Positions 42,678-50,367 are shown, numbered from the stretch's first letter. The stretch: DNA of 64,000 bases from Hymenobacter algoricola (GCF_039539525.1 NZ_BAABDH010000114.1:62001-126000); one strand, 5' to 3'. Notes: generated by a model not told the origin, from the sequence alone. Program-made: numbers and translations.

Positions 42678-42936
42678 AGAACGTCATTCCGAGCAACTAG
42701 AACGTCATTCCGAGCGAAGCCGAGGAATCTCGCGTGCTGACATTGCCAAAGTAACTGGCATGCCCAATCTGGCGTCCGCGCAGCCGAAGCAGATCTACCG
42801 CTTCGTTGCATTGCCAGTTGGTAAGCACTGCACGCAAGATGCTTCGGCAAGCGGACACCAGATCAAGCATGACAATAGCACTCCAACGACGCCTCGCGAG
42901 ATTCCTCGACTCCGCTGCGCTCCACTCGGAATGACC
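42678..42936. repeat. Family B palindromic repeat (copy 7, nested)
   Basis: About 259 bases. It starts with two tandem left ends (AGAACGTCATTCCGAGC at 42678 and 42699) and ends CTCGGAATGACC, with the long-form middle between them (GCTTCGGCAAGCGGACACC and AGCAGATCTACCGCTTCG). One element seems to have inserted or been duplicated inside another. It fills nearly the entire gap between preT and preA. Confidence 0.85.
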
Positions 42937-42957
42937 GCCTTTATTAACCCCTAACTC

Positions 42958-44337
42958 ATGCCCGACCTCTCCATAAATTTTGCCGGCATCAAGTCCCCGA
43001 ACCCTTTCTGGCTGGCGTCGGCGCCGCCGACCAACTCCGGCTACCAGGTGATGAAAGCCTTCGACGCGGGCTGGGGCGGCGCGGTGTGGAAAACGCTGGG
43101 CGTGCCCGTCGTGAACGTGTCGAGCCGCTACGGCAGCGTGAATTACCGCGACAAGCGCATGATGGGCTTCAACAACATCGAGCTGATTTCGGACCGCCCC
43201 CTGGCCGACAACCTGCGCGAGATTGAGGAAGTCAAGAAGCGCTTCCCGAATCACGCCGTCATTGCCTCCCTCATGGTGCAGAGCCGGCAGGAGTGGCACG
43301 ACATCGTGCGCCAGAGCCAGGAAGCCGGCGCCGACGGCATCGAGCTGAACTTCGGCTGCCCCCACGGCATGTGCGAGCGGGGCATGGGCTCGGCCGTGGG
43401 CCAGGAGCCCGCCGTGCTCCAGACCATCGTGGAGTGGGTGATGGAAGTGGCCAAAATCCCGGTTATCGTCAAGCTCACGCCCAACATCAGTGACATCACC
43501 GAGCCCGCCATGGCCGCCCGCCGCGGCGGGGCCGACGCCATTTCGCTCATCAACACCATCCAGAGCATCGTGGGCGTGGACCTGGACCTGTTTGCCCCCT
43601 ACCCCATCGTGGACGGCAAGGGCTCCAACGGCGGCTACTGCGGCCCGGCCGTGAAGCCCATTGCCCTGAACATGCTCAAGAACTGCGCCCAGCACCCCGA
43701 CGTGCGCCTGCCCATCTCCGGCATCGGCGGCATCGAAACCTGGCGCGACGCCGTGGAGCACATCCTGCTCGGGGCCTCCTCGGTGCAGGTCTGCACCGCG
43801 GCCATGCACTACGGCTTCGGCATCATCCGCGAGATGACCAGCGGCCTGGAGCAGTACATGACCGACAAGGGCTTCCACACCATCTACGACTTCGTGGGTA
43901 AGGCCCTGCCCAACGTGCTGCCCTGGGAAGAGCTGAACATGAAGTACAAGGTGACGGCCAACATCCACGAGGAAAAGTGCATCGGCTGCCAGCTCTGCTA
44001 CACCGCCTGCGAGGACGGCGCCCACCAGGCCATCCGGCTCAACGCCGGCACCCGCGTCCCCGAAATCATCGAGGCCAACTGCGTGGGCTGCAACCTGTGC
44101 TCCCTGGTCTGCCCCGTGGAAGACTGCATCACCATGGACCGCACCGACGACGGCACGGCCCACCTCACCTGGAAGGAGCGTACCGAAGCCGACAACATCC
44201 CTGTCACCTTCAACGATGAGCGGGCCGGCGGCCGCCACCACTGGGTGCCCGAGCCGTCCGCGGCCCTGGGCAAGGAGAAGCACAAAACCCTGCCCGGCAA
44301 AGCCCGCCAGTTTGAGAAAGTGACGGTAACGGAGTAG
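42958..44337 (+). CDS. preA: NAD-dependent dihydropyrimidine dehydrogenase subunit PreA
   Basis: A 459-residue catalytic subunit: an FMN-binding TIM barrel of the dihydroorotate dehydrogenase type (SINFAGIKSPNPFWLASAPP, ELNFGCPHGMCERGMGSAVG with the catalytic Cys in that loop, and GIGGIETWRDAVEHILLGAS), followed by a ferredoxin domain with two 4Fe-4S motifs (CIGCQLCYTAC and CVGCNLCSLVCPVEDC). It reduces uracil and thymine with electrons passed from PreT. It is the last gene of the cluster, followed by a terminator. Length is that of PreA fused to its ferredoxin domain. Confidence 0.94.
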   Translation: MPDLSINFAGIKSPNPFWLASAPPTNSGYQVMKAFDAGWGGAVWKTLGVPVVNVSSRYGSVNYRDKRMMGFNNIELISDRPLADNLREIEEVKKRFPNHAVIASLMVQSRQEWHDIVRQSQEAGADGIELNFGCPHGMCERGMGSAVGQEPAVLQTIVEWVMEVAKIPVIVKLTPNISDITEPAMAARRGGADAISLINTIQSIVGVDLDLFAPYPIVDGKGSNGGYCGPAVKPIALNMLKNCAQHPDVRLPISGIGGIETWRDAVEHILLGASSVQVCTAAMHYGFGIIREMTSGLEQYMTDKGFHTIYDFVGKALPNVLPWEELNMKYKVTANIHEEKCIGCQLCYTACEDGAHQAIRLNAGTRVPEIIEANCVGCNLCSLVCPVEDCITMDRTDDGTAHLTWKERTEADNIPVTFNDERAGGRHHWVPEPSAALGKEKHKTLPGKARQFEKVTVTE

Positions 44338-44364
44338 CGTTCTGCCCTTTTGCGCTGTCAGCAC

Positions 44365-44400
44365 AACGGCCCCCGAATCCAGCTGGATTTGGGGGCCGTT
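44365..44400 (+). terminator. Terminator of preA
   Basis: An 18-base stem (AACGGCCCCC...ATCCAG with its complement, one wobble pair), starting 27 bases after the stop of preA; the T run is short. Confidence 0.72.
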
Positions 44401-44462
44401 TGGCGTTTTAGAAGTCTGCTCGTGCCTCAGGAAGCCGCTTTATCAACTATTCAAAACTTGAA

Positions 44463-44491
44463 TTGCAATACTTTCCGGCGGCTTATCTTTG
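44463..44491 (+). promoter_or_regulatory. Promoter before the 19-codon ORF
   Basis: TTG at 44463-44465 and an exact TAnnTTTG box (TATCTTTG, 44484-44491), 18 bases apart. It points toward the hairpin at 44541 and the small ORF at 44610 and would make a leader of about 110 bases. Confidence 0.62.
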
Positions 44492-44540
44492 AACCAAGCG
44501 TACGGTAACCACCCCGCCAACACGGTAGCTTGTAAAAAGC

Positions 44541-44572
44541 GAAACCCCGGCTGTTGGAGCAGTCGGGGTTTC
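44541..44572 (+). other. Leader hairpin upstream of the small ORF
   Basis: GAAACCCCG and CGGGGTTTC pair perfectly around a loop of 14 bases that itself contains CTG/CAG. There is no T run, so it looks like a structured mRNA leader or small-RNA stem, not a terminator. Confidence 0.5.
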
Positions 44573-44609
44573 AAGAAGCGGGTGCAGTAACACCCAATCT
44601 TCTTTCTCG

Positions 44610-44669
44610 ATGAAAAAGGTGCGTACGAAGGCGAAATCTTCCAGCAATGCTGGCTGGTTTCATTACTAG
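44610..44669 (+). CDS. Candidate 19-residue peptide ORF
   Basis: ATG AAA AAG GTG begins a 19-codon frame whose product is MKKVRTKAKSSSNAGWFHY, ending in TAG at 44667-44669. It has a basic N-terminal half and an aromatic C-terminal half (GWFHY). A promoter lies 120 bases upstream and a hairpin in between. The stop codon sits in the palindrome ACTAG-A-CTAGT, 11 bases from the stop of the convergent receiver gene. Whether it is translated is unknown. It could be a peptide signal for the sensor kinase, a leader peptide, or chance. Confidence 0.35.
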   Translation: MKKVRTKAKSSSNAGWFHY

Positions 44670-44680
44670 ACTAGTATTAC

Positions 44681-45061
44681 CTATTGCGATTTAAACGGTT
44701 CAAGTGATGCACGCAATGAATTGAAATCTATTGGTTTAGTTACTATTGGCAAATCACCTAATCCTCTCTCCATAGCTTTATCTGCGATATGTACATGTCC
44801 CGTCAGAATGACTATATTTTTTCTAGGAAATCCTATGCGCAAAAGCTCTTCTATTAGTTCAAATCCATCCATGTTACTTTTTGATGACAAGTCAATATCA
44901 ACAAAAATACAACTATCTTTTGTGATATTGTTTAAATCTGGGCATGTTTGCGAAGACGCATAGTCAGTTATTTTAAATTTATTTTTAAAATAAATTAAAT
45001 TAACTGCCTGGAAAGAAGCACATATATTTGAATATTCATTTTCAAAAACTACGATGTTCAT
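44681..45061 (-). CDS. Stand-alone response-regulator receiver protein
   Basis: A 126-residue CheY-like domain. Acidic pocket E7/E9 (VVFENEY), phospho-acceptor Asp D55 or D57 in CIFVDIDLSSKSNMDGFELI (two Asp alternatives since the loop is one or two residues longer than in CheY), T87 in VILTGH and K109 in IVTKPI. No output domain follows. It is the last gene of the AT-rich operon and overlaps the end of the sensor gene by 4 bases (ATGA), indicating translational coupling and a matched pair. It would have to act by protein contact; no target is known. AT content is high, unlike neighbouring genes. Confidence 0.8.
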   Translation of the reverse strand: MNIVVFENEYSNICASFQAVNLIYFKNKFKITDYASSQTCPDLNNITKDSCIFVDIDLSSKSNMDGFELIEELLRIGFPRKNIVILTGHVHIADKAMERGLGDLPIVTKPIDFNSLRASLEPFKSQ

Positions 45062-46755
45062 AGGATCGTTGGAAAAGTTATTATGAAGTAAAAAAAATTA
45101 TCCTTAGTTACGATTTTACTATTAATATTTACCTTGTTTAAATATGTTTTAATCATGTACAAACCATTACTATTTTTTTTCATTATTTCATTCACTTCAT
45201 CATTATTGAATTGATCAATTATGCCTTTTATTTTCTTGTTTTGCGATATATGGCTGTTCGTGGCTATCTGATTTGCAAATACTAAAAATGGACGTGAATC
45301 AATGCCAGTGGTTGCAAAGAAATTACCCTTACCATGTTTGCTCATGTTAGTTATTATTTCTTCGACAACTAACCAAAAATCATCTATATCTATATTTATA
45401 GAAGAATCCAGCAAATCTTCTTGCCATTCTATTTTAAACTTATCACTTTGCAAGTTATGCTCTCCCCATATATCTCTTACTGTTCGGAGTATATTTTTAT
45501 ATTTAATAGATTCTATAGTAAGATCATTTCTTGATTCGACTGATTTGTATAACAATGATCTAGCACGCTCATTTATCTGACGCAAATTATCTTTAGCACG
45601 ACTTGCTTCTTTATTAATTATTTTTTTTAAATCAGGCAAATAGGACTGACTATCTTCCTTCTTTTTTTCATATTTATACAGTTCCATCATTTCAAAATAA
45701 TTAGTCAAAGGAGACAATCTATTATTTATAAAATGGACCACATTTATTGTTTTTTCTGTGAAATCAAGTTTATCCTTTAATTTTCTTATTAATTGATTCC
45801 TGTCATGCATTAATTGACCTTCTATATCCAAAATTTTTACAGCATAGATCAATGATTTTTGCATCGCTGAAACTGCATATGCGTCGAACGTATTTTCAAG
45901 ATTTACTGGCTTACTTAATTCTATATAAAACATATACATTTCTTTATGCCCTTTAATTTGTATACAAATATTCTGAGCTAAATCATTATTATTTATTGAT
46001 ACACCGCCAAGCGATACTATTCCCTTTTGATTCAAACTTTCAGCGAGCTTGGCTTCATCAATGAATGAAAAGTTACTAACAAACGCAGCTCCTGTTATCA
46101 ATCTAAACCTGTTATTGACATTCCTAAACGCGACTATACTTACGGGTTTTCCGCATACGGTAGTAAGCACTTTGTTCTCTTCCCAGTTTTTTATCATACT
46201 TTTTAAGAGCATATGGGAGCCGCCTAGTTTTATGTTTTCCGTATAATACTGAACTACAGAACGAAGTGTAGCTTGGTCTAGCCTAGCCACCCACTCTCTT
46301 AATTTTGTAAGACCGCTTATAGTTGCAAAAACGAAAAACATTAAAAGCCATGACAGCTTCACTTGAAAGCCAGTTACAACAAACATTGACACGAAGCATA
46401 CTGCATAAAGCCAAATTATACTTACATAGTTTTTGCTCTCAGATGTGTGGTTTACGCTGTTTACAATTGGGATTATTATAAAACAAGCATTAACGAAAGT
46501 ATTTATTTCTTTGCCATAAAGAAAAAATATAATAAAACCATAGTCGGCAAATAGTCTTGCTAATGAAGCGCTGGGTTTTTTTATCCTAAATAAAAGCCAA
46601 GTTGCTGTATAACATAATGCTACAGCAACATATACATAGGGCTTGAAAATATTTACTTCGATTATTATTATTGCGGCACCTACAAGAAGTAATAAGCCCC
46701 TATAAACTGTTGAAACGACTGCTCTTGAAATTCTTTCTATTGGTTGTATGTTCAT
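45058..46755 (-). CDS. Six-TM sensor histidine-kinase-like protein (GHKL type)
   Basis: A 565-residue protein. Six membrane helices lie between about 18 and 150, then a GAF-like region (about 160-310), a dimerisation helix with the conserved His H341 in VVHFINNRLSPL (HxxxNxLxP pattern), and a GHKL-type ATPase region with an N-box EEIITNMSKHG (E465, N470, K473, H474) and a NSNGLYMIKTYL segment (about 528-539) that stands in for the G2 box. The DxGxG box is not recognisable (FANQIATNSH near 493), so ATP binding is uncertain. It starts directly after the stop of the TM protein gene (TAA then ATG) and overlaps the receiver gene. Confidence 0.78.
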   Translation of the reverse strand: MNIQPIERISRAVVSTVYRGLLLLVGAAIIIIEVNIFKPYVYVAVALCYTATWLLFRIKKPSASLARLFADYGFIIFFLYGKEINTFVNACFIIIPIVNSVNHTSESKNYVSIIWLYAVCFVSMFVVTGFQVKLSWLLMFFVFATISGLTKLREWVARLDQATLRSVVQYYTENIKLGGSHMLLKSMIKNWEENKVLTTVCGKPVSIVAFRNVNNRFRLITGAAFVSNFSFIDEAKLAESLNQKGIVSLGGVSINNNDLAQNICIQIKGHKEMYMFYIELSKPVNLENTFDAYAVSAMQKSLIYAVKILDIEGQLMHDRNQLIRKLKDKLDFTEKTINVVHFINNRLSPLTNYFEMMELYKYEKKKEDSQSYLPDLKKIINKEASRAKDNLRQINERARSLLYKSVESRNDLTIESIKYKNILRTVRDIWGEHNLQSDKFKIEWQEDLLDSSINIDIDDFWLVVEEIITNMSKHGKGNFFATTGIDSRPFLVFANQIATNSHISQNKKIKGIIDQFNNDEVNEIMKKNSNGLYMIKTYLNKVNINSKIVTKDNFFYFIITFPTIL

Positions 46756-47088
46756 TTAATCGACGTTTATTTTTGAAAGAAGCTGTTTTAAAAGTATATT
46801 TCCTATTATTAATAAAAAGAATATTTTTCCGAGAAAACATGTGAAAAAACCCGCAATATTTAATGGCCTTATTTTAACTTCATCATCTAACCCTATCATA
46901 ACTGCAAATGTATTCATTATTCTATTTAAAGCAAAATACTTTGTATAATTAGCACATTTATATTCAATAAAAACAAATGATTTATCTGTAGCTGGTAGTA
47001 GAACAATTGTAAATATTGCGATACAAAAAAACAATGATATTAAAATTGATATTTTGGATTGAGTTGTTAATATATAAAACCAATGCAC
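46756..47088 (-). CDS. Small two-helix membrane protein, unknown
   Basis: A 110-residue protein with two hydrophobic segments, residues about 12-32 (KISILISLFFCIAIFTIVLL) and about 78-103 (IAGFFTCFLGKIFFLLIIGN), separated by a polar loop with NRIMNTFAVMIGLDDEVKIR. No family recognised. It is the second gene of the AT-rich operon, 22 bases after the previous gene, and its stop abuts the start codon of the sensor. It could be an accessory sensor or a signal-processing subunit, but nothing in the sequence decides this. Codon use is AT-rich like the whole operon. Confidence 0.68.
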   Translation of the reverse strand: MHWFYILTTQSKISILISLFFCIAIFTIVLLPATDKSFVFIEYKCANYTKYFALNRIMNTFAVMIGLDDEVKIRPLNIAGFFTCFLGKIFFLLIIGNILLKQLLSKINVD

Positions 47089-47110
47089 TAAATTTGATAA
47101 TGTAGGGTTT

Positions 47111-47509
47111 TTAATCAGAAATTTTTTTCTTAAGCTTTGTCAGTTTTTCTAAGCATTGGCCATGCTGATCTTCATGTCCACTTGCTTTTAAAAGCTTGCA
47201 AGCATATTCATAAATTGATATTTCTGATCTAATATCAGCTACTAATACAATATTTTCAATTTTAGAAAACACAATGTCGTCATATCCAGACGCTCGTTCT
47301 TCTGCTGAAAGTATATACAGTTTGATAAATTGCTTTATGTCAATAGATATATTACTTCTACTTTTAATGGTGCAATTATTTTTTAATTGTATTATATTGT
47401 TTAGATGAGAAGCTTTTTGACTATTAAGCTCGCATACCTTAAGTGATTTGTATTCTTGTTCAATAAGGTTGTCAATATCATTTACATTTGCTTGTGAGTG
47501 ATTCTCCAT
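47111..47509 (-). CDS. Hypothetical protein, first gene of the AT-rich operon
   Basis: A 132-residue, charged, helix-rich cytoplasmic-looking protein (LIEQEYKSLKVCELNSQKAS, KQFIKLYILSAEERASGYDD, ending KLTKLKKKISD). No signal peptide or membrane segment and no known motif. ATG 47509 follows a palindromic operator (47558-47574) by about 50 bases. It heads the four-gene operon whose other members are a small membrane protein, a sensor and a receiver; by position it may be an effector or adaptor of that pathway. I recognise no family. Confidence 0.65.
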   Translation of the reverse strand: MENHSQANVNDIDNLIEQEYKSLKVCELNSQKASHLNNIIQLKNNCTIKSRSNISIDIKQFIKLYILSAEERASGYDDIVFSKIENIVLVADIRSEISIYEYACKLLKASGHEDQHGQCLEKLTKLKKKISD

Positions 47510-47557
47510 ATTCTTTTTTTATATAAAAAATTGCATATATACTAATCTCTCATATCA

Positions 47558-47574
47558 GTATGATCGGATCATAC
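47558..47574. promoter_or_regulatory. Palindromic operator before the AT-rich operon
   Basis: GTATGATC and GATCATAC form perfect 8-base arms around a single G, 49 bases upstream of the first gene of the operon. No exact TAnnTTTG box was found in the same region, so the promoter may be of another type. Confidence 0.5.
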
Positions 47575-47665
47575 AACTGAAATGACAAATTATTTGCACT
47601 GCAATAAACAACCAATATTGAATACAATCTAATTTGATTCTTATCTCTGATGACATAATCTCCAA

Positions 47666-47728
47666 CCTATCCTCTTTGGCAAAAAAAGAACTCCACAGTG
47701 GAGTTCTTTTTTTGCCAAAGAGGATAGG
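47666..47728. terminator. Perfect 31-bp hairpin at the right edge of the AT-rich island
   Basis: Arms 47666-47696 and 47698-47728 are perfect complements over 31 bases with a 1-base centre. It reads GCAAAAAAAGAACTCCAC inside. It ends 4 bases before the stop of the 61-residue ORF on the minus strand, which gives that ORF a terminator with a T run. Confidence 0.85.
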
Positions 47729-47732
47729 CTAC

Positions 47733-47918
47733 CTAGCGCGCTGGTATGAAGCTCAGATGTTTAACTGACCTGCGCGAAACAGTTGATTCTCTACTTACTT
47801 GCGGACGTTCAGCACTTGGTTTCAAGTCTGCTACATGATTAGCCCACTTGGCTGCCACACGATTTATACGACCTATTGCTTCCTCTTTGGAAGTGAGCAC
47901 ATCAAAAGCACGTTCCAT
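47733..47918 (-). CDS. Small hypothetical protein
   Basis: A 61-residue basic protein (MERAFDVLTSKEEAIGRINR then WANHVADLKPSAERPQVS), 10 Arg and 5 Lys, one amphipathic helix near the N-terminus. No family known. It is the only frame of credible composition in its stretch. Its stop lies 4 bases from the perfect hairpin terminator, which supports expression. ATG 47918 is used. It sits between the AT-rich operon and dnaK; its base composition is intermediate. Confidence 0.5.
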   Translation of the reverse strand: MERAFDVLTSKEEAIGRINRVAAKWANHVADLKPSAERPQVSRESTVSRRSVKHLSFIPAR

Positions 47919-48352
47919 GGTATGTGAGGTTAGTGAGAATATGAACTACGGATTAAGAACGAAGGCAGTTTAGTTGCAAGTTAACTATTTGACTTGCTTT
48001 ACTATACCAAAGTTGTTTTACCCAAAGTTTCAGCTATGAAATTCATTAGAGACGTTCGGTTAGGTAACGAACCTATTCAGCGTTGTAGCATCAAGAAAGC
48101 TTATCTACGCCACCAATGTATGTGTTTTTTGACAGCCAAACCAACTCCCGCCGCCCTGGCAGACAATCCCAACCCCGATTCCCCATAGAAGTCAGTCCGT
48201 CGCGAAAACACCTGCTCGAACCTTGCAAAATGACAATCTGTCACGGAAAAGCGGCTGATCCGGGGCTGGTACGTGTCTTGTAGCGGGTCTGGGGCGAGTG
48301 ATTCGCACCTCTGAACTGACATCTCACATTCTATAAAACCCCAACCATTCAC
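47919..48352. other. 434-base intergenic region upstream of dnaK
   Basis: No convincing gene; a short plus-strand frame at 47994-48188 starts with TTG and has no recognisable content. Base composition rises from AT-rich to GC-rich across it. The half nearest dnaK holds the inverted repeat TGACA-ATC-TGTCA (about 48229-48241), about 110 bases before the dnaK ATG, a possible stress-regulator site. Confidence 0.5.
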
Positions 48353-50296
48353 ATGGGAAAGATAATCGGTATTGACCTCGGCACCACCAACTCGTGCGTA
48401 GCCGTCATGGAAGGCAACGAGCCGGTGGTGATTCCAAACAGCGAAGGCCGCCGCACGACCCCGTCGATTGTGGCTTTCCTCGACGGTGGCAAAGGCGAGC
48501 GGAAAGTGGGTGACCCGGCCAAGCGTCAGGCCATTACCAACCCGCAGAATACGCTCCAGTCCATCAAGCGCTTCATGGGCCGCGGCTTCGGCGAAGTGAC
48601 CGAGGAGTCCAAGAACGTATCCTATAAGCTGGTGAGCGGCTCCAACAACACGGTGGCCGTGCAGATTGGTGACCGGCAGTACACGCCCCAGGAGATTTCG
48701 GCCATGGTGCTTCAGAAAATGAAGCAGACCGCCGAAGACTACCTGGGTCAGCCCGTAACCGAAGCCGTAATTACGGTGCCCGCCTACTTCAACGACGCCC
48801 AGCGTCAGGCCACCAAGGAAGCCGGCGCCATTGCCGGCCTCGACGTGAAGCGCATCATCAACGAGCCCACGGCGGCAGCCCTGGCCTACGGCCTCGACAA
48901 GAAGCACAAGGACCAGAAGATTGCTGTGTATGACCTCGGCGGTGGTACCTTCGACATTTCCATCCTCGAGCTGGGCGACGGTGTGTTCGAAGTACTGAGC
49001 ACCAACGGCGACACCCACCTCGGTGGCGACGACTTCGACCAGGTGATCATCAACTTCCTGGCCGAGCAGTTTGCCTCCGAAAACGAAGGCCTGAACCTGC
49101 GTCAGGACCCGATGGCGCTGCAGCGTCTGAAGGAAGCCGCTGAAAAGGCCAAAGTGGAGCTGTCCAGCTCGACGGAAACCGAAATCAACCTGCCCTACAT
49201 CACCGCTACGGCCTCGGGCCCCAAGCACCTGGTGGTGAAGCTGAGCCGCGCCAAGTTTGAGCAGCTCGCCGATTCGCTGGTGCGTCGCTCGATGGATCCG
49301 TGCAAAAAGGCACTTCAGGATGCTGGCTTGAGCACTTCCGACATCGACGAAGTGATTCTGGTAGGTGGCTCGACCCGCATTCCCCGCATTCAGGAGGAAG
49401 TGGAGAAGTTCTTCGGCAAGAAGCCCTCGAAAGGCGTGAACCCCGACGAAGTGGTAGCCATCGGCGCCGCTATTCAGGGTGGCGTGCTGACCGGCGAGGT
49501 GAAGGATGTGCTCCTGCTCGACGTGACCCCGCTGAGCCTGGGTATCGAAACCATGGGCGGCGTGATGACCAAGCTCATCGAGAGCAACACGACCATTCCG
49601 ACCAAGAAATCGGAAACCTTCTCCACGGCCTCGGATTCGCAGCCTTCGGTGGAGATTCACGTGCTGCAGGGTGAGCGTCCGCTGGCTTCGCAGAACCGCA
49701 CCATCGGCCGCTTCCACCTCGACTCGATTCCGCCCGCGCCCCGCGGCGTACCGCAGATCGAAGTAACCTTCGACATCGACGCCAACGGCATCCTGCACGT
49801 TTCGGCCAAGGACAAGGGCACCGGCAAAGAGCAGAAGATCCGCATCGAAGCCAGCAGCGGCCTCACCGACGCCGACATTGAGCGGATGCGCGCCGAAGCT
49901 GCGGCCAACGCCGATTCCGACAAAGCCGAAACCGAGCGGATCGGCAAGGTAAACGCCGCCGACTCGATGATTTTCCAGACGGAGAAGCAGCTGAAAGAGT
50001 ACGGCGACAAGCTGAGCGCCGGCAACAAGACGGCCGTTGAAAACGCGCTGGCCGACCTCAAGACGGCCCACGAAAGCAAGGACCTCGGCCAGATTGACAC
50101 CGCCATGGCGGCCATCAACGCGGCCTGGGAAGCAGCCTCGACCGAAATGTACAACGCCACCCAGGGCGGCGAGCCGCAGCCCCAGGGCTACCCCGGCGGC
50201 GACGGCGGTCAGGCCCAGGGCGGCAACGGCCAGCCCGGCGCCGCGCACGACAACGTGACCGACGTGGACTACGAAGAAGTAGACGGCCAGAAGTAA
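48353..50296 (+). CDS. dnaK: Molecular chaperone DnaK
   Basis: A 647-residue Hsp70. ATPase motifs: GIDLGTTNSCVAVM at the start, VAVYDLGGGTFDISILE near 195, and VGGSTRIPRIQE near 340; the linker DVLLLDVTPLSLG leads into the substrate-binding domain; the C-terminal tail is Gly/Gln-rich and ends DVDYEEVDGQK as in other Bacteroidota. It folds and disaggregates proteins with DnaJ and GrpE, neither of which is beside it. Complete and typical in length. A strong terminator follows 16 bases after the stop. Confidence 0.98.
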   Translation: MGKIIGIDLGTTNSCVAVMEGNEPVVIPNSEGRRTTPSIVAFLDGGKGERKVGDPAKRQAITNPQNTLQSIKRFMGRGFGEVTEESKNVSYKLVSGSNNTVAVQIGDRQYTPQEISAMVLQKMKQTAEDYLGQPVTEAVITVPAYFNDAQRQATKEAGAIAGLDVKRIINEPTAAALAYGLDKKHKDQKIAVYDLGGGTFDISILELGDGVFEVLSTNGDTHLGGDDFDQVIINFLAEQFASENEGLNLRQDPMALQRLKEAAEKAKVELSSSTETEINLPYITATASGPKHLVVKLSRAKFEQLADSLVRRSMDPCKKALQDAGLSTSDIDEVILVGGSTRIPRIQEEVEKFFGKKPSKGVNPDEVVAIGAAIQGGVLTGEVKDVLLLDVTPLSLGIETMGGVMTKLIESNTTIPTKKSETFSTASDSQPSVEIHVLQGERPLASQNRTIGRFHLDSIPPAPRGVPQIEVTFDIDANGILHVSAKDKGTGKEQKIRIEASSGLTDADIERMRAEAAANADSDKAETERIGKVNAADSMIFQTEKQLKEYGDKLSAGNKTAVENALADLKTAHESKDLGQIDTAMAAINAAWEAASTEMYNATQGGEPQPQGYPGGDGGQAQGGNGQPGAAHDNVTDVDYEEVDGQK

Positions 50297-50312
50297 TTCT
50301 GGCTCATCAACC

Positions 50313-50349
50313 AAAAAGGCCGGAAGCGCATTGCTTCCGGCCTTTTTTT
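50313..50349. terminator. Bidirectional terminator after dnaK
   Basis: A perfect 15-base stem (AAAAAGGCCGGAAGC and its complement), 5-base loop, T run after and A run before, shared with the convergent EEP gene. Confidence 0.9.
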
Positions 50350-50367
50350 GTGCGCAACGGCGCCGGC

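Noticed and set aside
44541..44572. Terminator of preA or of the receiver gene
   Set aside because: No T run on either strand, and a clear promoter lies before it; preA already has a hairpin at 44365.
44681..47509. Prophage or integrative element
   Set aside because: No integrase, phage gene, tRNA target or flanking direct repeats; only the base composition suggests transfer.
47994..48188. 64-codon plus-strand frame upstream of dnaK
   Set aside because: TTG start, mixed composition, no promoter; lies in a regulatory gap.
48101..50314. 737-codon minus-strand frame opposite dnaK
   Set aside because: Antisense of dnaK; a known artefact at this gene in GC-rich genomes.
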